A DNA stretch of 7,856 bases from Candidatus Ethanoperedens thermophilum (GTDB taxonomy: Archaea > Halobacteriota > Methanosarcinia > Methanosarcinales > EX4572-44): positions 1 through 7,856 of the forward strand of contig WNEG01000113.1 in the NCBI GenBank assembly GCA_012910725.1. The letters are read 5' to 3'. How positions within the stretch are numbered: position 1 is the stretch's first letter; each line of letters starts with the position of its first letter. The notes under the pieces were generated by a model. That model worked only from the letters and a program-made list of their open reading frames with translations, did no database searches and was not told the origin of the DNA. A program made the position numbers and the translations under genes. Below, one piece after another: positions 1-6,161 of the stretch.

Positions 1-2435
1 CCCTCTATAACCGATATATTGTACTCTTCGTTCCAGCGAAGTTCCAGCGAGTAGTCGTTCATGATTTCACAGTAGGCGTTTGTAGCTTCAGATGCGATTT
101 CGTTTATCAGTTCAAGCACGACGAGTTGACCTGAACTGTTGAGCAGGTCCCTGATAAATGTCACGTAAGAGTGGAACTGCTGTTCTTGTTTCAGTCTTTG
201 TTCATTTCTTGTTAGCTCGTTAAGTTTTGATTCCATGGTTACAAGGTTGCGCTGGTTTGTGTTAGACTGCTTGATTTTTTCATTGCAGGTGCTCTCGCGA
301 GCGCTTAGCTTCTTCCCGAGTTCATCCAGTTCTCTTGTTACCTGCTGGAACTCTGTTTCACTGAAACTTGAATGCAGGACTTGATTTTGTGCTTGCTCTT
401 TTTTGGTCTCTGCTTGCTCTTTTTCGAGTGCGTTTAGCATGCTGTCGCGTTCTTCCGTAAGCTCTATTTTTCTTTCTGCGATTGGTTTGTTTCGTAGATA
501 AGTCTCGTAAGCACTTTTTAGTTTTTTAGTTTTATTTTCTATTACTGTTATTATTGCCCCGAGTCCTGCATATCTCTTTGAGAAAATGGTATTGTGTTCT
601 TTTAATTCTTGCTCTTTCTCGGTTATTTGCTGCTCTGTACCTGATAGTGTTCCAAGTTCTCTTTGTTTTGTATTTATCAGTGTTTCAGTGCTTTTTAGCT
701 GTGTTTTAGCATCGCCGAGTGCTTCAAGCTGTGTCTTCAGTGAGGTGATGATTTGTTCTACTTCTTCCTGTTCGCTTTTTTCTCCTGATAATGCTTTGAT
801 GTGTTGCTGGAATTTCTTTGATATTTCACCCAGTTTCGATGTGTTTTCTTTGATTTTTTCAGGTATCTGTGTTAGTTTGCCAATTTCTTCCTGTGCACCT
901 GTTACCAGTGCATCTTTTTGTGTTATTTGCCCAACCGGATCGTGAAGTGTGTTAAGCTCTTCTTGAAGCTTTGATAAGTCTATTTCAAGGGCATTTAATA
1001 TTGTTTGCCGCTTATTGATTTCTTCTGTAAAATAGGTGCGAAAATCCGTGACTGCTTCACATTTAACACCAGGTAGTATTGGGCAGAGGTTTTTTTCCCC
1101 TGCTTGTTTTGATTTTTTTTTAAGCTCCCTGGTTTCAGAGTTTGTGATTGCAAGAGAACGTGATATTTTTTCAACCTCTTTTTTCAGGTGCTCCTGTTTT
1201 TGTGAGAGCGGTAAAAGAAGGTTTTTTTCTTTTTCAAGTGTATTTATTTTGCTCTTTAATTCATCAAACCGTCTCTGTTCTTTTTGCAGGGTGGTCTTTT
1301 CAAAAATAAGCTGTTGCAGTGGCTCTTTTAATTCTCGCTGTACCAGATCGATTTCTCGCTGCAGCGTTTGTTGTTTTTGTACTCCCGGCAGTAGCTGTTC
1401 CTTTTCTGTTTTTAGTCGTGAGACTTCCTGATCAAGCAATTGTCTTCTTTTCTGTTTGTCTTGGAGGATTGTAAACTCATTTTTAAGTGAGAGTATTTTC
1501 TGTTCATCCTTGTTCCGATCTTCCCTTCGAATATAAAGGTGTTTTAAAGTGTCCTCGCTCTCTTCGTATTCATTTTTTTTATCAGCAAGCTCAAAGACGA
1601 TTTTTTCTGCCGCATCTGCACTTCTGAGATCTCTATCTACCCGCACCATCTGTTTTTTTGTTGCAGCCATCGATATTTCAAGTCTGCGGATGCTATCTTC
1701 GAGCTGCTGAATGCTTTTTTGCTTCTTATCAAGATTCTCTTTTCTTTTTTTAAGTTGTTCAAGATTGCTCCCTATCTGCTGCATTTCTTTTGAGAGCTGG
1801 TTTATCTGCTTTTGAAGGTCTGCATGTTCTTTTTTTAGTTGTTTATAGTCTCTGGTTTCTGTTTGAAGTACAAGCTTTTCTTTTTCAAGGCATGTAATCC
1901 CATCTTTCACAGCATTTATTGCAGGCAGCAGATTCGTGTAGGCTTTTCTGTATTCATCAACTCCAAGCACTTCATCGAATGCCGTTTTTCTTGCTGAAGG
2001 TGTCTGTGCAAAGGCGGTTGTGAACGTGCCCTGGGGAACTCCAATCGTGTTTTCAAAAATGGAACGAAGCTCCTTTGAACCATTTACATGAGGGAATATA
2101 TGGTCGGTGAGCCAATCATACACATCCTTTTTGCCGCTAATAATTCCAGCTGGTGTTGCAAGTCGCACATCGCTTCCTCCAACCTTTCGTGTGAGAATAT
2201 AGCTGATTTCATCGTCTGCAACAAAAACAATCTCCACACTACCGGTTTTTGCACCTCTTCGAAGAAAATCACGTTCCGGGTAGGGTAGTGCATCAAAGAG
2301 TGCATAACCGACAGCTTCAAGAATGGTGGTTTTGCCGTGACCGTTCTCGCCAGCGATACCATTGATACCTGCTTTAAACTCTATTGTAGCATCCCTATAC
2401 GATTTAATGTTTTTAAGTCGAAGCCCTGCGAGCAT
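1..2435 (-). CDS. rad50: Rad50 DNA repair ATPase (SMC-like), C-terminal end off window
   Basis: Rad50 is the ATPase and tether of the Mre11-Rad50 complex, which senses and processes DNA double-strand breaks. I translated the minus strand from ATG at 2435 and found no stop through 811 codons to the left edge, so the gene is 3'-truncated only by the window. Visible parts are an N-terminal ATPase lobe starting MLAGLRLKNIKSY, Walker A GENGHGKTT at residues 29-37, a Q-loop IGVPQGTF with Q135, then long Glu/Lys/Gln-rich coiled coil from about 180 to 740. The centre, at residues 449-462, reads NLCPILPGVKCEAV, the zinc-hook position with Cys451 and Cys459. From about 745 the chain returns to a globular lobe. 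The signature motif, Walker B and D-loop must lie to the left. The start overlaps the mre11 stop (TGATG); an in-frame GTG lies one codon upstream. A GAGAGG run about 15 nt upstream may serve as ribosome binding site. Family assignment is firm. Confidence 0.95.
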   Translation of the reverse strand, partial: MLAGLRLKNIKSYRDATIEFKAGINGIAGENGHGKTTILEAVGYALFDALPYPERDFLRRGAKTGSVEIVFVADDEISYILTRKVGGSDVRLATPAGIISGKKDVYDWLTDHIFPHVNGSKELRSIFENTIGVPQGTFTTAFAQTPSARKTAFDEVLGVDEYRKAYTNLLPAINAVKDGITCLEKEKLVLQTETRDYKQLKKEHADLQKQINQLSKEMQQIGSNLEQLKKRKENLDKKQKSIQQLEDSIRRLEISMAATKKQMVRVDRDLRSADAAEKIVFELADKKNEYEESEDTLKHLYIRREDRNKDEQKILSLKNEFTILQDKQKRRQLLDQEVSRLKTEKEQLLPGVQKQQTLQREIDLVQRELKEPLQQLIFEKTTLQKEQRRFDELKSKINTLEKEKNLLLPLSQKQEHLKKEVEKISRSLAITNSETRELKKKSKQAGEKNLCPILPGVKCEAVTDFRTYFTEEINKRQTILNALEIDLSKLQEELNTLHDPVGQITQKDALVTGAQEEIGKLTQIPEKIKENTSKLGEISKKFQQHIKALSGEKSEQEEVEQIITSLKTQLEALGDAKTQLKSTETLINTKQRELGTLSGTEQQITEKEQELKEHNTIFSKRYAGLGAIITVIENKTKKLKSAYETYLRNKPIAERKIELTEERDSMLNALEKEQAETKKEQAQNQVLHSSFSETEFQQVTRELDELGKKLSARESTCNEKIKQSNTNQRNLVTMESKLNELTRNEQRLKQEQQFHSYVTFIRDLLNSSGQLVVLELINEIASEATNAYCEIMNDYSLELRWNEEYNISVIE

Positions 2436-3733
2436 CACGTAACATCGCCTCTCACAAAAGGAAGCTCACCGGCATTACTTTCTTCTCGAGCGTGCTTTTT
2501 ATGCAGTTGTATCTGGTTAAAACTCTGTTTTAACCATCGAATGATCTCTTTTTCATCAATTCGCTGCAAAGCGAGTTTTTTTGCCTCGACAGTGTCGCTG
2601 ACAACCTGCTTCACGTATGCCTTGTAACGTCCATCTTGCAGTACCTGCTCTCTCAATATCTTCGTTTCTATCTGTTCCCTGCTCATGCCAGTAATATCGC
2701 TTTCGTGAACAGTATAGTAATCATTGGTCTGTTTGATGTGAACATCAGCATAGAGGCATCCAAACCTCTTTGAGATCATTTCTTTTATTTCAGGGAGACC
2801 GATCTCTTTTTTAGGAAAATTGAGATTGCCCCACAATGTCAGTTCAACAATCGGGGGAAGTTTGGAGTCAACAGGAGCCTCACTTTCTACTATCGACTGA
2901 ACAAGCAAAGATAACTCGTTTGGTGTCTTAACACTGCTAATATTACCTGAAAGCCGCTTAAATTGGCGTGTTGGAAGTGTTACAAGCCTTGCACCGCCAT
3001 CGGTTACATGGTAAAATCCTTTTTTAAGTCCATATTCATTAAGCGAAAAAAGTTCCAGGCTTCCGCCATTGTACACCCAGTGATCATACTCGTATTGATT
3101 GTGATAATGCCCGAGTGCAAGATAGTCCACAAACTCGCGAAGGGGAAGTAATGCATTATATGGTATCTCACCTGCAACAACGCTGCGAGCCTGTTCTTCC
3201 ATACCAAAGTGCATGGTAAGCACAGTGAACCGATCCACACCCTGGTTGATTTTCTGTATCTGCTCAGCAATAAGCGGGATACTCTGCATAGTAGATGCAC
3301 CAAGATAGCCTACACCAAATACCCGACAATCGCCAACATCCACGTAATCCAACTTTAAGCTATTATCCTCTGTTGAGTTCAACAACCGGAGCATCCCCTG
3401 TGATTCCAGGATCTGAAGCCAACTGTTTCGATCTCTCTGGTATGCAAGGTCATGGTTACCCTCAATCGCAATCACTGGAACAGGCTCACGCCCAATGGAC
3501 TTACACTCCTCCTGTAACCACGAGAACACCTTATATGCCTGGAGATATGTAGGTGCATTAATATTGCGCTTTTCAAAAAGGTCCCCTGCAATCAAGATAA
3601 AATCCACATCATGCTCAATTCCATACTTAATAAAAGCTTTGAACGTTGTAGCAAAATCCACAAACCGCTCATGCAAACCATACTGCACATACCCAAGATG
3701 AAAATCACTGCCGTGAATAAAATTTATGCCCAT
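2435..3733 (-). CDS. mre11: Mre11 double-strand break repair nuclease
   Basis: This is a manganese-dependent nuclease (3'-5' exonuclease and endonuclease in the family) that works with Rad50. From ATG 3733 it has 432 residues, normal for archaeal Mre11. All calcineurin-like phosphoesterase motifs are present: SDFHLG (D10, H12), AGDLFE (D51), EGNHD (N93, H94), TMHFG (H175) and GHYH (H209, H211). This is a full metal-binding set with the same order and similar spacing as Pyrococcus Mre11. The C-terminal part after about residue 240 is the capping and Rad50-binding region. A TTG at 3751 would add six residues (MYLYLL) but sits inside the likely promoter. ATG 3733 starts right before the conserved first strand (MGINFIHGSD), so I prefer it. 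The gene is first in the operon, with rad50 overlapping its stop. No Shine-Dalgarno sequence is evident, which fits a leaderless or nearly leaderless mRNA. No HerA or NurA gene is seen nearby. Confidence 0.95.
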   Translation of the reverse strand: MGINFIHGSDFHLGYVQYGLHERFVDFATTFKAFIKYGIEHDVDFILIAGDLFEKRNINAPTYLQAYKVFSWLQEECKSIGREPVPVIAIEGNHDLAYQRDRNSWLQILESQGMLRLLNSTEDNSLKLDYVDVGDCRVFGVGYLGASTMQSIPLIAEQIQKINQGVDRFTVLTMHFGMEEQARSVVAGEIPYNALLPLREFVDYLALGHYHNQYEYDHWVYNGGSLELFSLNEYGLKKGFYHVTDGGARLVTLPTRQFKRLSGNISSVKTPNELSLLVQSIVESEAPVDSKLPPIVELTLWGNLNFPKKEIGLPEIKEMISKRFGCLYADVHIKQTNDYYTVHESDITGMSREQIETKILREQVLQDGRYKAYVKQVVSDTVEAKKLALQRIDEKEIIRWLKQSFNQIQLHKKHAREESNAGELPFVRGDVT

Positions 3734-3757
3734 CAGGAGATACAGATACAAAGAAAG

Positions 3758-3766
3758 TATTAAAAA
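3758..3766 (-). promoter_or_regulatory. Candidate TATA box for mre11-rad50
   Basis: The minus strand reads TTTTTAATA here, centred about 29 nt before the mre11 ATG. This puts the predicted transcription start within a few bases of the start codon and explains the missing Shine-Dalgarno sequence. A second candidate, CATATATG at 3816-3823, would give a leader of about 65 nt. Consensus match is only moderate for both. Confidence 0.4.
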
Positions 3767-3880
3767 CGTATCGATAGAAGTCAGTCCGGTAGCCTTCCAC
3801 TCTGTTGAGCCTTTTCATATATGTTCTATCCCGCCAATTAAAAGAAATCTTCAGTTTACCGAAACCGAGATTTTTATTTT

Positions 3881-4050
3881 TTAAGGATAAAAGCCCCATC
3901 CACGCCACACCCGATTAAATCGGGTGCATCCCTGTTGTTTCATTTCCTCCTTCTCAAAAGATATGTTACTGCCATACCCTGCAATTGCGAATGCCGCTTC
4001 AATCGTAGCTTCAACTATTTCTACCTCTACTTTAGGGAAGTTAACTAAAT
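3881..4050 (-). pseudogene. Probable decayed 3' end of an IS200/IS605-type tnpB
   Basis: On the minus strand a frame stays open here but has no start codon at its upstream end. It reads YLVNFPKVEVEIVEATIEAA, then FAIAGYG, SNISFEKEE and MKQQGCTRF, and stops at 3883-3881. The end, with a MKQ[E/Q]-like motif followed at once by a strong palindromic stem, resembles the C terminus of TnpB/IS1341-type proteins, whose genes run into the right-end hairpin of IS200/IS605 elements. No catalytic RuvC motifs or zinc ribbon remain, so at most the last 55 or so residues survive. An alternative is a short independent peptide: the ATG at 3943 has a strong AGAAGGAGG before it and encodes 20 residues. The family link is inference from pattern only. 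Confidence 0.35.
3908..3926. repeat. Perfect palindromic hairpin (possible IS right-end stem)
   Basis: CACCCGAT and ATCGGGTG form 8-bp arms around a 3-base TAA loop. The stem lies inside the last codons of the tnpB-like remnant on the minus strand. IS200/IS605 right ends carry subterminal hairpins in this position, recognised by the TnpA transposase and forming part of the TnpB guide RNA. It could otherwise be an extragenic palindrome or a terminator stem, although no T-run follows directly on either strand. Confidence 0.5.
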
Positions 4051-4376
4051 AATTTTTTGAGGAAGCCCTTTTTCTTCGGTTCTTCCTTCTTTGGCTTTTC
4101 TGTTTTTTCCTCTTCCACTATCACATGTTCTTCTACATGTTCTTCTGGTGGGGAAGGGGCTATGCTTGGTTTTTTCCTCTCCTTGCTGTACTGATGGCCA
4201 TCAGATTTAAGAATATATTGAAAGCACTCGATTAAGTCGTTCTTTGTGATCCTGTCTGGATCAATCAAAGTTTCAAAATCAAAATTAGCTTGTTTTTCAT
4301 ACCAAATTTCACTTCCAATTCGCTGAAAGGTAGGGTGTGAGAGCATTCTTTCTGAAAAATCTATGCAGCACCACAA
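4041..4376 (-). CDS. Hypothetical protein with acidic/basic low-complexity tail
   Basis: I do not recognise the family. The first 65 or so residues look like ordinary folded protein (FQRIGSEIWYEKQANFDFET, then LIDPDRITKNDLIECFQYIL). A Pro/Glu/Lys-rich linker follows (repeated EEHVEEHV, then KTEKPKKEEPKKK), and it ends in a short basic-hydrophobic tail, GFLKKLFS. This is the pattern of a small soluble domain with a flexible arm ending in a peptide that may bind a partner or membrane. The upstream end is uncertain: the longest version begins with TTG at 4376, and the first ATG is at 4346 (MLSHPTF). The frame is open a little further up, to a TAA at about 4407, so the gene could be a 5'-truncated remnant beside mobile DNA. 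A good TATA box at 4427-4435 argues that it may still be transcribed. Confidence 0.55.
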   Translation of the reverse strand: MWCCIDFSERMLSHPTFQRIGSEIWYEKQANFDFETLIDPDRITKNDLIECFQYILKSDGHQYSKERKKPSIAPSPPEEHVEEHVIVEEEKTEKPKKEEPKKKGFLKKLFS

Positions 4377-4426
4377 CGCTATACCAAATTCTAATTGTGA
4401 GAAAATTTAGAAAACAGAAGGGGGGG

Positions 4427-4435
4427 TATATAAAG
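4427..4435 (-). promoter_or_regulatory. TATA box, probably for the 111-codon ORF
   Basis: The minus strand reads CTTTATATA, close to the archaeal consensus, flanked by a run of seven C (G7 at 4420-4426 on the plus strand). Transcription leftward would start near 4403, giving a leader of about 25 nt to the TTG start or 55 nt to the ATG. The motif also reads TATATAAAG rightward, where no gene follows within 400 nt. Confidence 0.45.
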
Positions 4436-4497
4436 TCAAAACATTTGGGACTATACAAATGTCTTTAGAGTTCGAAAAGCTCTAGCGGGAGCAATTG

Positions 4498-4650
4498 TCA
4501 TACTATCACCAGGTAAACTGTACGGCCAAGATACTCCTTCGGACAATCAACTTTAGCACTGTTCCCGAATTTTGTTACTTTGCGAACAAAAAATCCTTCG
4601 ATCCCTTCTATTTCCAGATGATTCTGTGGTTGTATCTCTACTTTCCTCAT
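4498..4650 (-). CDS. DUF2080-family transposon-associated protein, orphan
   Basis: This small gene of 50 residues starts MRKVEIQPQNHLEIEGIEGF and ends with the motif VTKFGNSAKVDCPKEYLGRT followed by VYLVIV. That second half is the hallmark of DUF2080 proteins, annotated in archaeal genomes as transposon-encoded or transposase-associated proteins. It resembles an AbrB/MazE-type swapped-hairpin DNA-binding domain (xVTKxGNSxxVxxPKxxxG), which suggests a regulator of the element, though its biochemistry is unknown. Length is normal for the family and the frame is intact. No transposase ORF lies on either side, so it is an orphan left by a lost or deleted insertion sequence, or it has been kept as a solo gene. 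A TATA-like box lies 29 nt upstream and no Shine-Dalgarno sequence is apparent, suggesting a leaderless mRNA. Confidence 0.8.
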   Translation of the reverse strand: MRKVEIQPQNHLEIEGIEGFFVRKVTKFGNSAKVDCPKEYLGRTVYLVIV

Positions 4651-4651
4651 A

Positions 4652-4670
4652 GGATATCCTATGGATATCC
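4652..4670. promoter_or_regulatory. Twin GGATATCC palindrome, operator candidate
   Basis: Two identical 8-bp palindromes, GGATATCC, lie at 4652-4659 and 4663-4670. Their centres are 11 bp apart, one helical turn, so they would face the same side of DNA. They sit exactly between the TATA-like box and the ATG of the DUF2080 gene, over the predicted transcription start. A dimeric repressor bound there would block transcription; self-regulation by the DUF2080 protein is an attractive guess. Confidence 0.5.
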
Positions 4671-4674
4671 AATG

Positions 4675-4683
4675 TATTTAAAG
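4675..4683 (-). promoter_or_regulatory. TATA-like box for the DUF2080 gene
   Basis: The minus strand reads CTTTAAATA, centred 29 nt before the ATG at 4650. This predicts a transcript beginning a few bases before the start codon. Spacing is the same as for the mre11 candidate. Confidence 0.4.
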
Positions 4684-4800
4684 ATTGTGCTGAAATTAAG
4701 AGCGTGGCATAGGTTGATGGAAAATTTGGTTAGAATGAGGAATGAATGAAACTAAAAAAAGTTGTTAAGTTTTTCGGAGATACTGCTGCAAGTAGAATTG

Positions 4801-4812
4801 GATAAATATATG
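4801..4812 (+). promoter_or_regulatory. TATA box of the FrhB-like gene
   Basis: GATAAATATATG is a good archaeal TATA element. A start of transcription about 25 nt downstream, near 4833, leaves a leader of about 19 nt containing GAAGGA (4839-4844), a modest Shine-Dalgarno sequence 7 nt before the ATG at 4852. Confidence 0.5.
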
Positions 4813-4851
4813 TAGAAACGATGCGTATGCAAAATATAGAAGGAAAAATCC

Positions 4852-5994
4852 ATGAGGTTTGCTGAAAATGGTACGATAATAGATTTGGAATCAAAGGTTA
4901 TATATAATAATATCTGCTGCTACTGTGGTGCATGCGGTGCATTTTGTCCAGAGTATATAACCTATGAGAATCAAATTCCTGTGACAAAAAAGAAGTGTTT
5001 TGAGATACATGGTGCATGCTTTGATTTCTGTCCACGAAGTTTCCTGCCATTTTTTGAAATGGAAAAAGAGATTTTTGGAGATATTCGAAGTGATGCAGAA
5101 TTAGGATATTATACAAGAATACTTTCAGTAAAAGCATCTGGTGATATGATTATTAAAACAGGGCAGGATGGTGGTGTTGTAACCGCACTTTTGACATACC
5201 TGATGGATAAAGGTGAGATCGATGCTGCATGCGTCTGTAAGAAATCTGATCATATACCATGGAAACCAGAGCCGTTTGTTGCAACTACTACAGAAGAGAT
5301 TCTTACCTGCTCAGGCTCTAAGTATGAGCAAACTCCCATGATTGTTGCGGTTGCAGATGCAATTAATAATTATGAGACGATTGCAATGGTTGCCCTTCCA
5401 TGTCATGTACAGGCGATAAGAAAGATTCAGCTTTCAAAAGCATTTGATGTTGGTGCAGGTAAGGTGAAATATGTCATTGGCCTTTTCTGCACTGAAACCT
5501 TTGATCGTGATCTCCTGCTTGCAAAACTTGCAGAGATTGGTGTTGATATCGACAAGGTAAACAAGTTTGATATTTCTGCGGAAGGGCTCAAAATATATAC
5601 AGACGATGGCGTGATTACAGAAAACATTAAAGCGATGAAATCATGTGTCAGGGAAGGATGCAATGTTTGTTATGATTTTGCAGCAGAACTTGCTGATATT
5701 TCCGTAGGTTCCGTAGGTTCAGAAGATGGTTGGAATACAGTTATTGTGCGAAGTAAAATTGGAGAGGAGCTTATCGATGGTGCAAAAAAAGCAGGAGTTA
5801 TCAAAGTAAAGCCGATGGATGAAAAATCAATAGAGCTGGTGAGAGGTCTTGCATCAGGGAAAAAAAAAGAAAATATGAAGAAAATTATGCAGATTGCCGA
5901 TCCAGTAAAGATCCTGAACCTTGTCGTAGAGCCGCAGCATCTGCATGTACTTCTTAAAGGCTGCACAACCACACACAACGCGAGCAGAAAATAA
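4852..5994 (+). CDS. FrhB/FdhB-family F420-dependent oxidoreductase subunit
   Basis: This 380-residue protein belongs to the family of F420-reducing hydrogenase beta, formate dehydrogenase beta and FpoF. These flavin and iron-sulfur proteins pass electrons between coenzyme F420 and a partner. The N terminus has a ferredoxin-like cysteine cluster, CCYCGACGAFCP (C22, C23, C25, C28, C32), and a second set at C49, C56 and C60. The FrhB N-terminal domain follows, with QDGGVVTALL at 105-114 and GSKY at 155-158. LPCHVQAIRK at 182-191 and GLFCTE at 210-215 follow, then the C-terminal domain with C265, C270, C273 and ELADISVGSVGS. Cysteine spacing supports at least two [4Fe-4S] clusters. cdhC lies 167 nt downstream on the same strand, so electrons might go to or from CO dehydrogenase/acetyl-CoA synthase, but no hydrogenase, Hdr or Fpo partner is visible. 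The tail KGCTTTHNASRK is encoded by repeat-like DNA and may be a recent addition. The exact substrate cannot be told. Confidence 0.85.
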   Translation: MRFAENGTIIDLESKVIYNNICCYCGACGAFCPEYITYENQIPVTKKKCFEIHGACFDFCPRSFLPFFEMEKEIFGDIRSDAELGYYTRILSVKASGDMIIKTGQDGGVVTALLTYLMDKGEIDAACVCKKSDHIPWKPEPFVATTTEEILTCSGSKYEQTPMIVAVADAINNYETIAMVALPCHVQAIRKIQLSKAFDVGAGKVKYVIGLFCTETFDRDLLLAKLAEIGVDIDKVNKFDISAEGLKIYTDDGVITENIKAMKSCVREGCNVCYDFAAELADISVGSVGSEDGWNTVIVRSKIGEELIDGAKKAGVIKVKPMDEKSIELVRGLASGKKKENMKKIMQIADPVKILNLVVEPQHLHVLLKGCTTTHNASRK

Positions 5995-6066
5995 CTGTTG
6001 ATTTGAGCAGGTTCTCAATTGTGCAAGCACTGCACAACTTCGTTGTGCAGAAAATAACTGTTGATT
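5984..6066 (+). repeat. Direct repeats of 20 bp at the end of the FrhB-like gene
   Basis: GCAGAAAATAACTGTTGATT occurs perfectly at 5984-6003 and 6047-6066, a period of 63 bp. CTGCACAAC precedes both copies (5961-5969 and 6030-6038), so the repeat unit is about 40 bp with a few indels. A third weaker relative, GTGCAGCAAAATAACCGGT, begins at 6100. The TAA stop of the FrhB-like gene lies inside the first copy. Confidence 0.8.
6030..6050. repeat. Intergenic hairpin 1
   Basis: Perfect 9-bp arms, CTGCACAAC and GTTGTGCAG, flank a 3-base TTC loop. The left arm (TGCACAA, 6031-6037) can instead pair with TTGTGCA at 6019-6025, so two hairpins are mutually exclusive here. There is no T-run after it, which argues against a simple terminator. 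Confidence 0.75.
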
Positions 6067-6079
6067 GTATCTTTTAATT

Positions 6080-6100
6080 CTCGATTGCGAAGCAATCGAG
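6080..6100. repeat. Intergenic hairpin 2
   Basis: Perfect 9-bp arms, CTCGATTGC and GCAATCGAG, flank a GAA loop. The same arms recur 50 bp downstream in hairpin 3. The GNA-type triloop and perfect pairing suggest a structure maintained or recently copied. Confidence 0.75.
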
Positions 6101-6129
6101 TGCAGCAAAATAACCGGTAACCCTAAACT

Positions 6130-6151
6130 CTCGATTGCGTTAGCAATCGAG
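6130..6151. repeat. Intergenic hairpin 3, overlapping the cdhC ribosome binding site
   Basis: CTCGATTGC and GCAATCGAG pair around a GTTA loop, the same 9-base arms as hairpin 2. The last three bases of the right arm (GAG, 6149-6151) are also the first three bases of the cdhC Shine-Dalgarno sequence, so the fold would hide part of it. Because arms are shared, the left arm of hairpin 2 could also pair with the right arm of hairpin 3 and enclose the whole spacer. Confidence 0.7.
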
Positions 6152-6156
6152 GTGAT
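6149..6156 (+). promoter_or_regulatory. Shine-Dalgarno sequence of cdhC
   Basis: GAGGTGAT matches the complement of the 16S rRNA 3' end over eight bases and sits 5 nt before the ATG at 6162. This fixes the start codon. Confidence 0.85.
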
Positions 6157-6161
6157 TAAAA

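Noticed and set aside
586..1431. Two plus-strand ORFs (586-945 and 1036-1431) rich in Ser, Cys and Phe
   Set aside because: They are antisense to the Rad50 coiled coil. Lys/Glu/Gln codons read backwards give this composition, and there is no ribosome binding site or family likeness.
1..2435. Possible frameshifted rad50, because no closed ORF covers the region
   Set aside because: Manual translation shows one continuous minus-strand frame from 2435 to the left edge. It simply lacks a stop within the window.
3705..3908. Minus-strand 67-codon ORF overlapping the mre11 start
   Set aside because: It overlaps the conserved mre11 N terminus in another frame, covers its promoter region and shows no domain.
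4495..4749. Plus-strand 84-codon ORF
   Set aside because: It is antisense to the DUF2080 gene and its promoter, which have a recognisable motif.
4746..4805. Plus-strand 19-codon ORF MKLKKVVKFFGDTAASRIG
   Set aside because: It has no ribosome binding site and no known match, and its end runs into the TATA box of the FrhB-like gene. Probably chance or a scrap of older coding sequence.
5701..5720. Tandem 9-bp duplication TCCGTAGGT inside the FrhB-like gene
   Set aside because: It encodes the family's normal VGSVGS motif, so it is coding constraint rather than a recent duplication.
5984..6119. CRISPR array
   Set aside because: There are only two perfect 20-bp copies and one degenerate copy, with hairpin-filled unequal spacers and no cas genes. 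It fits palindromic repeats better.
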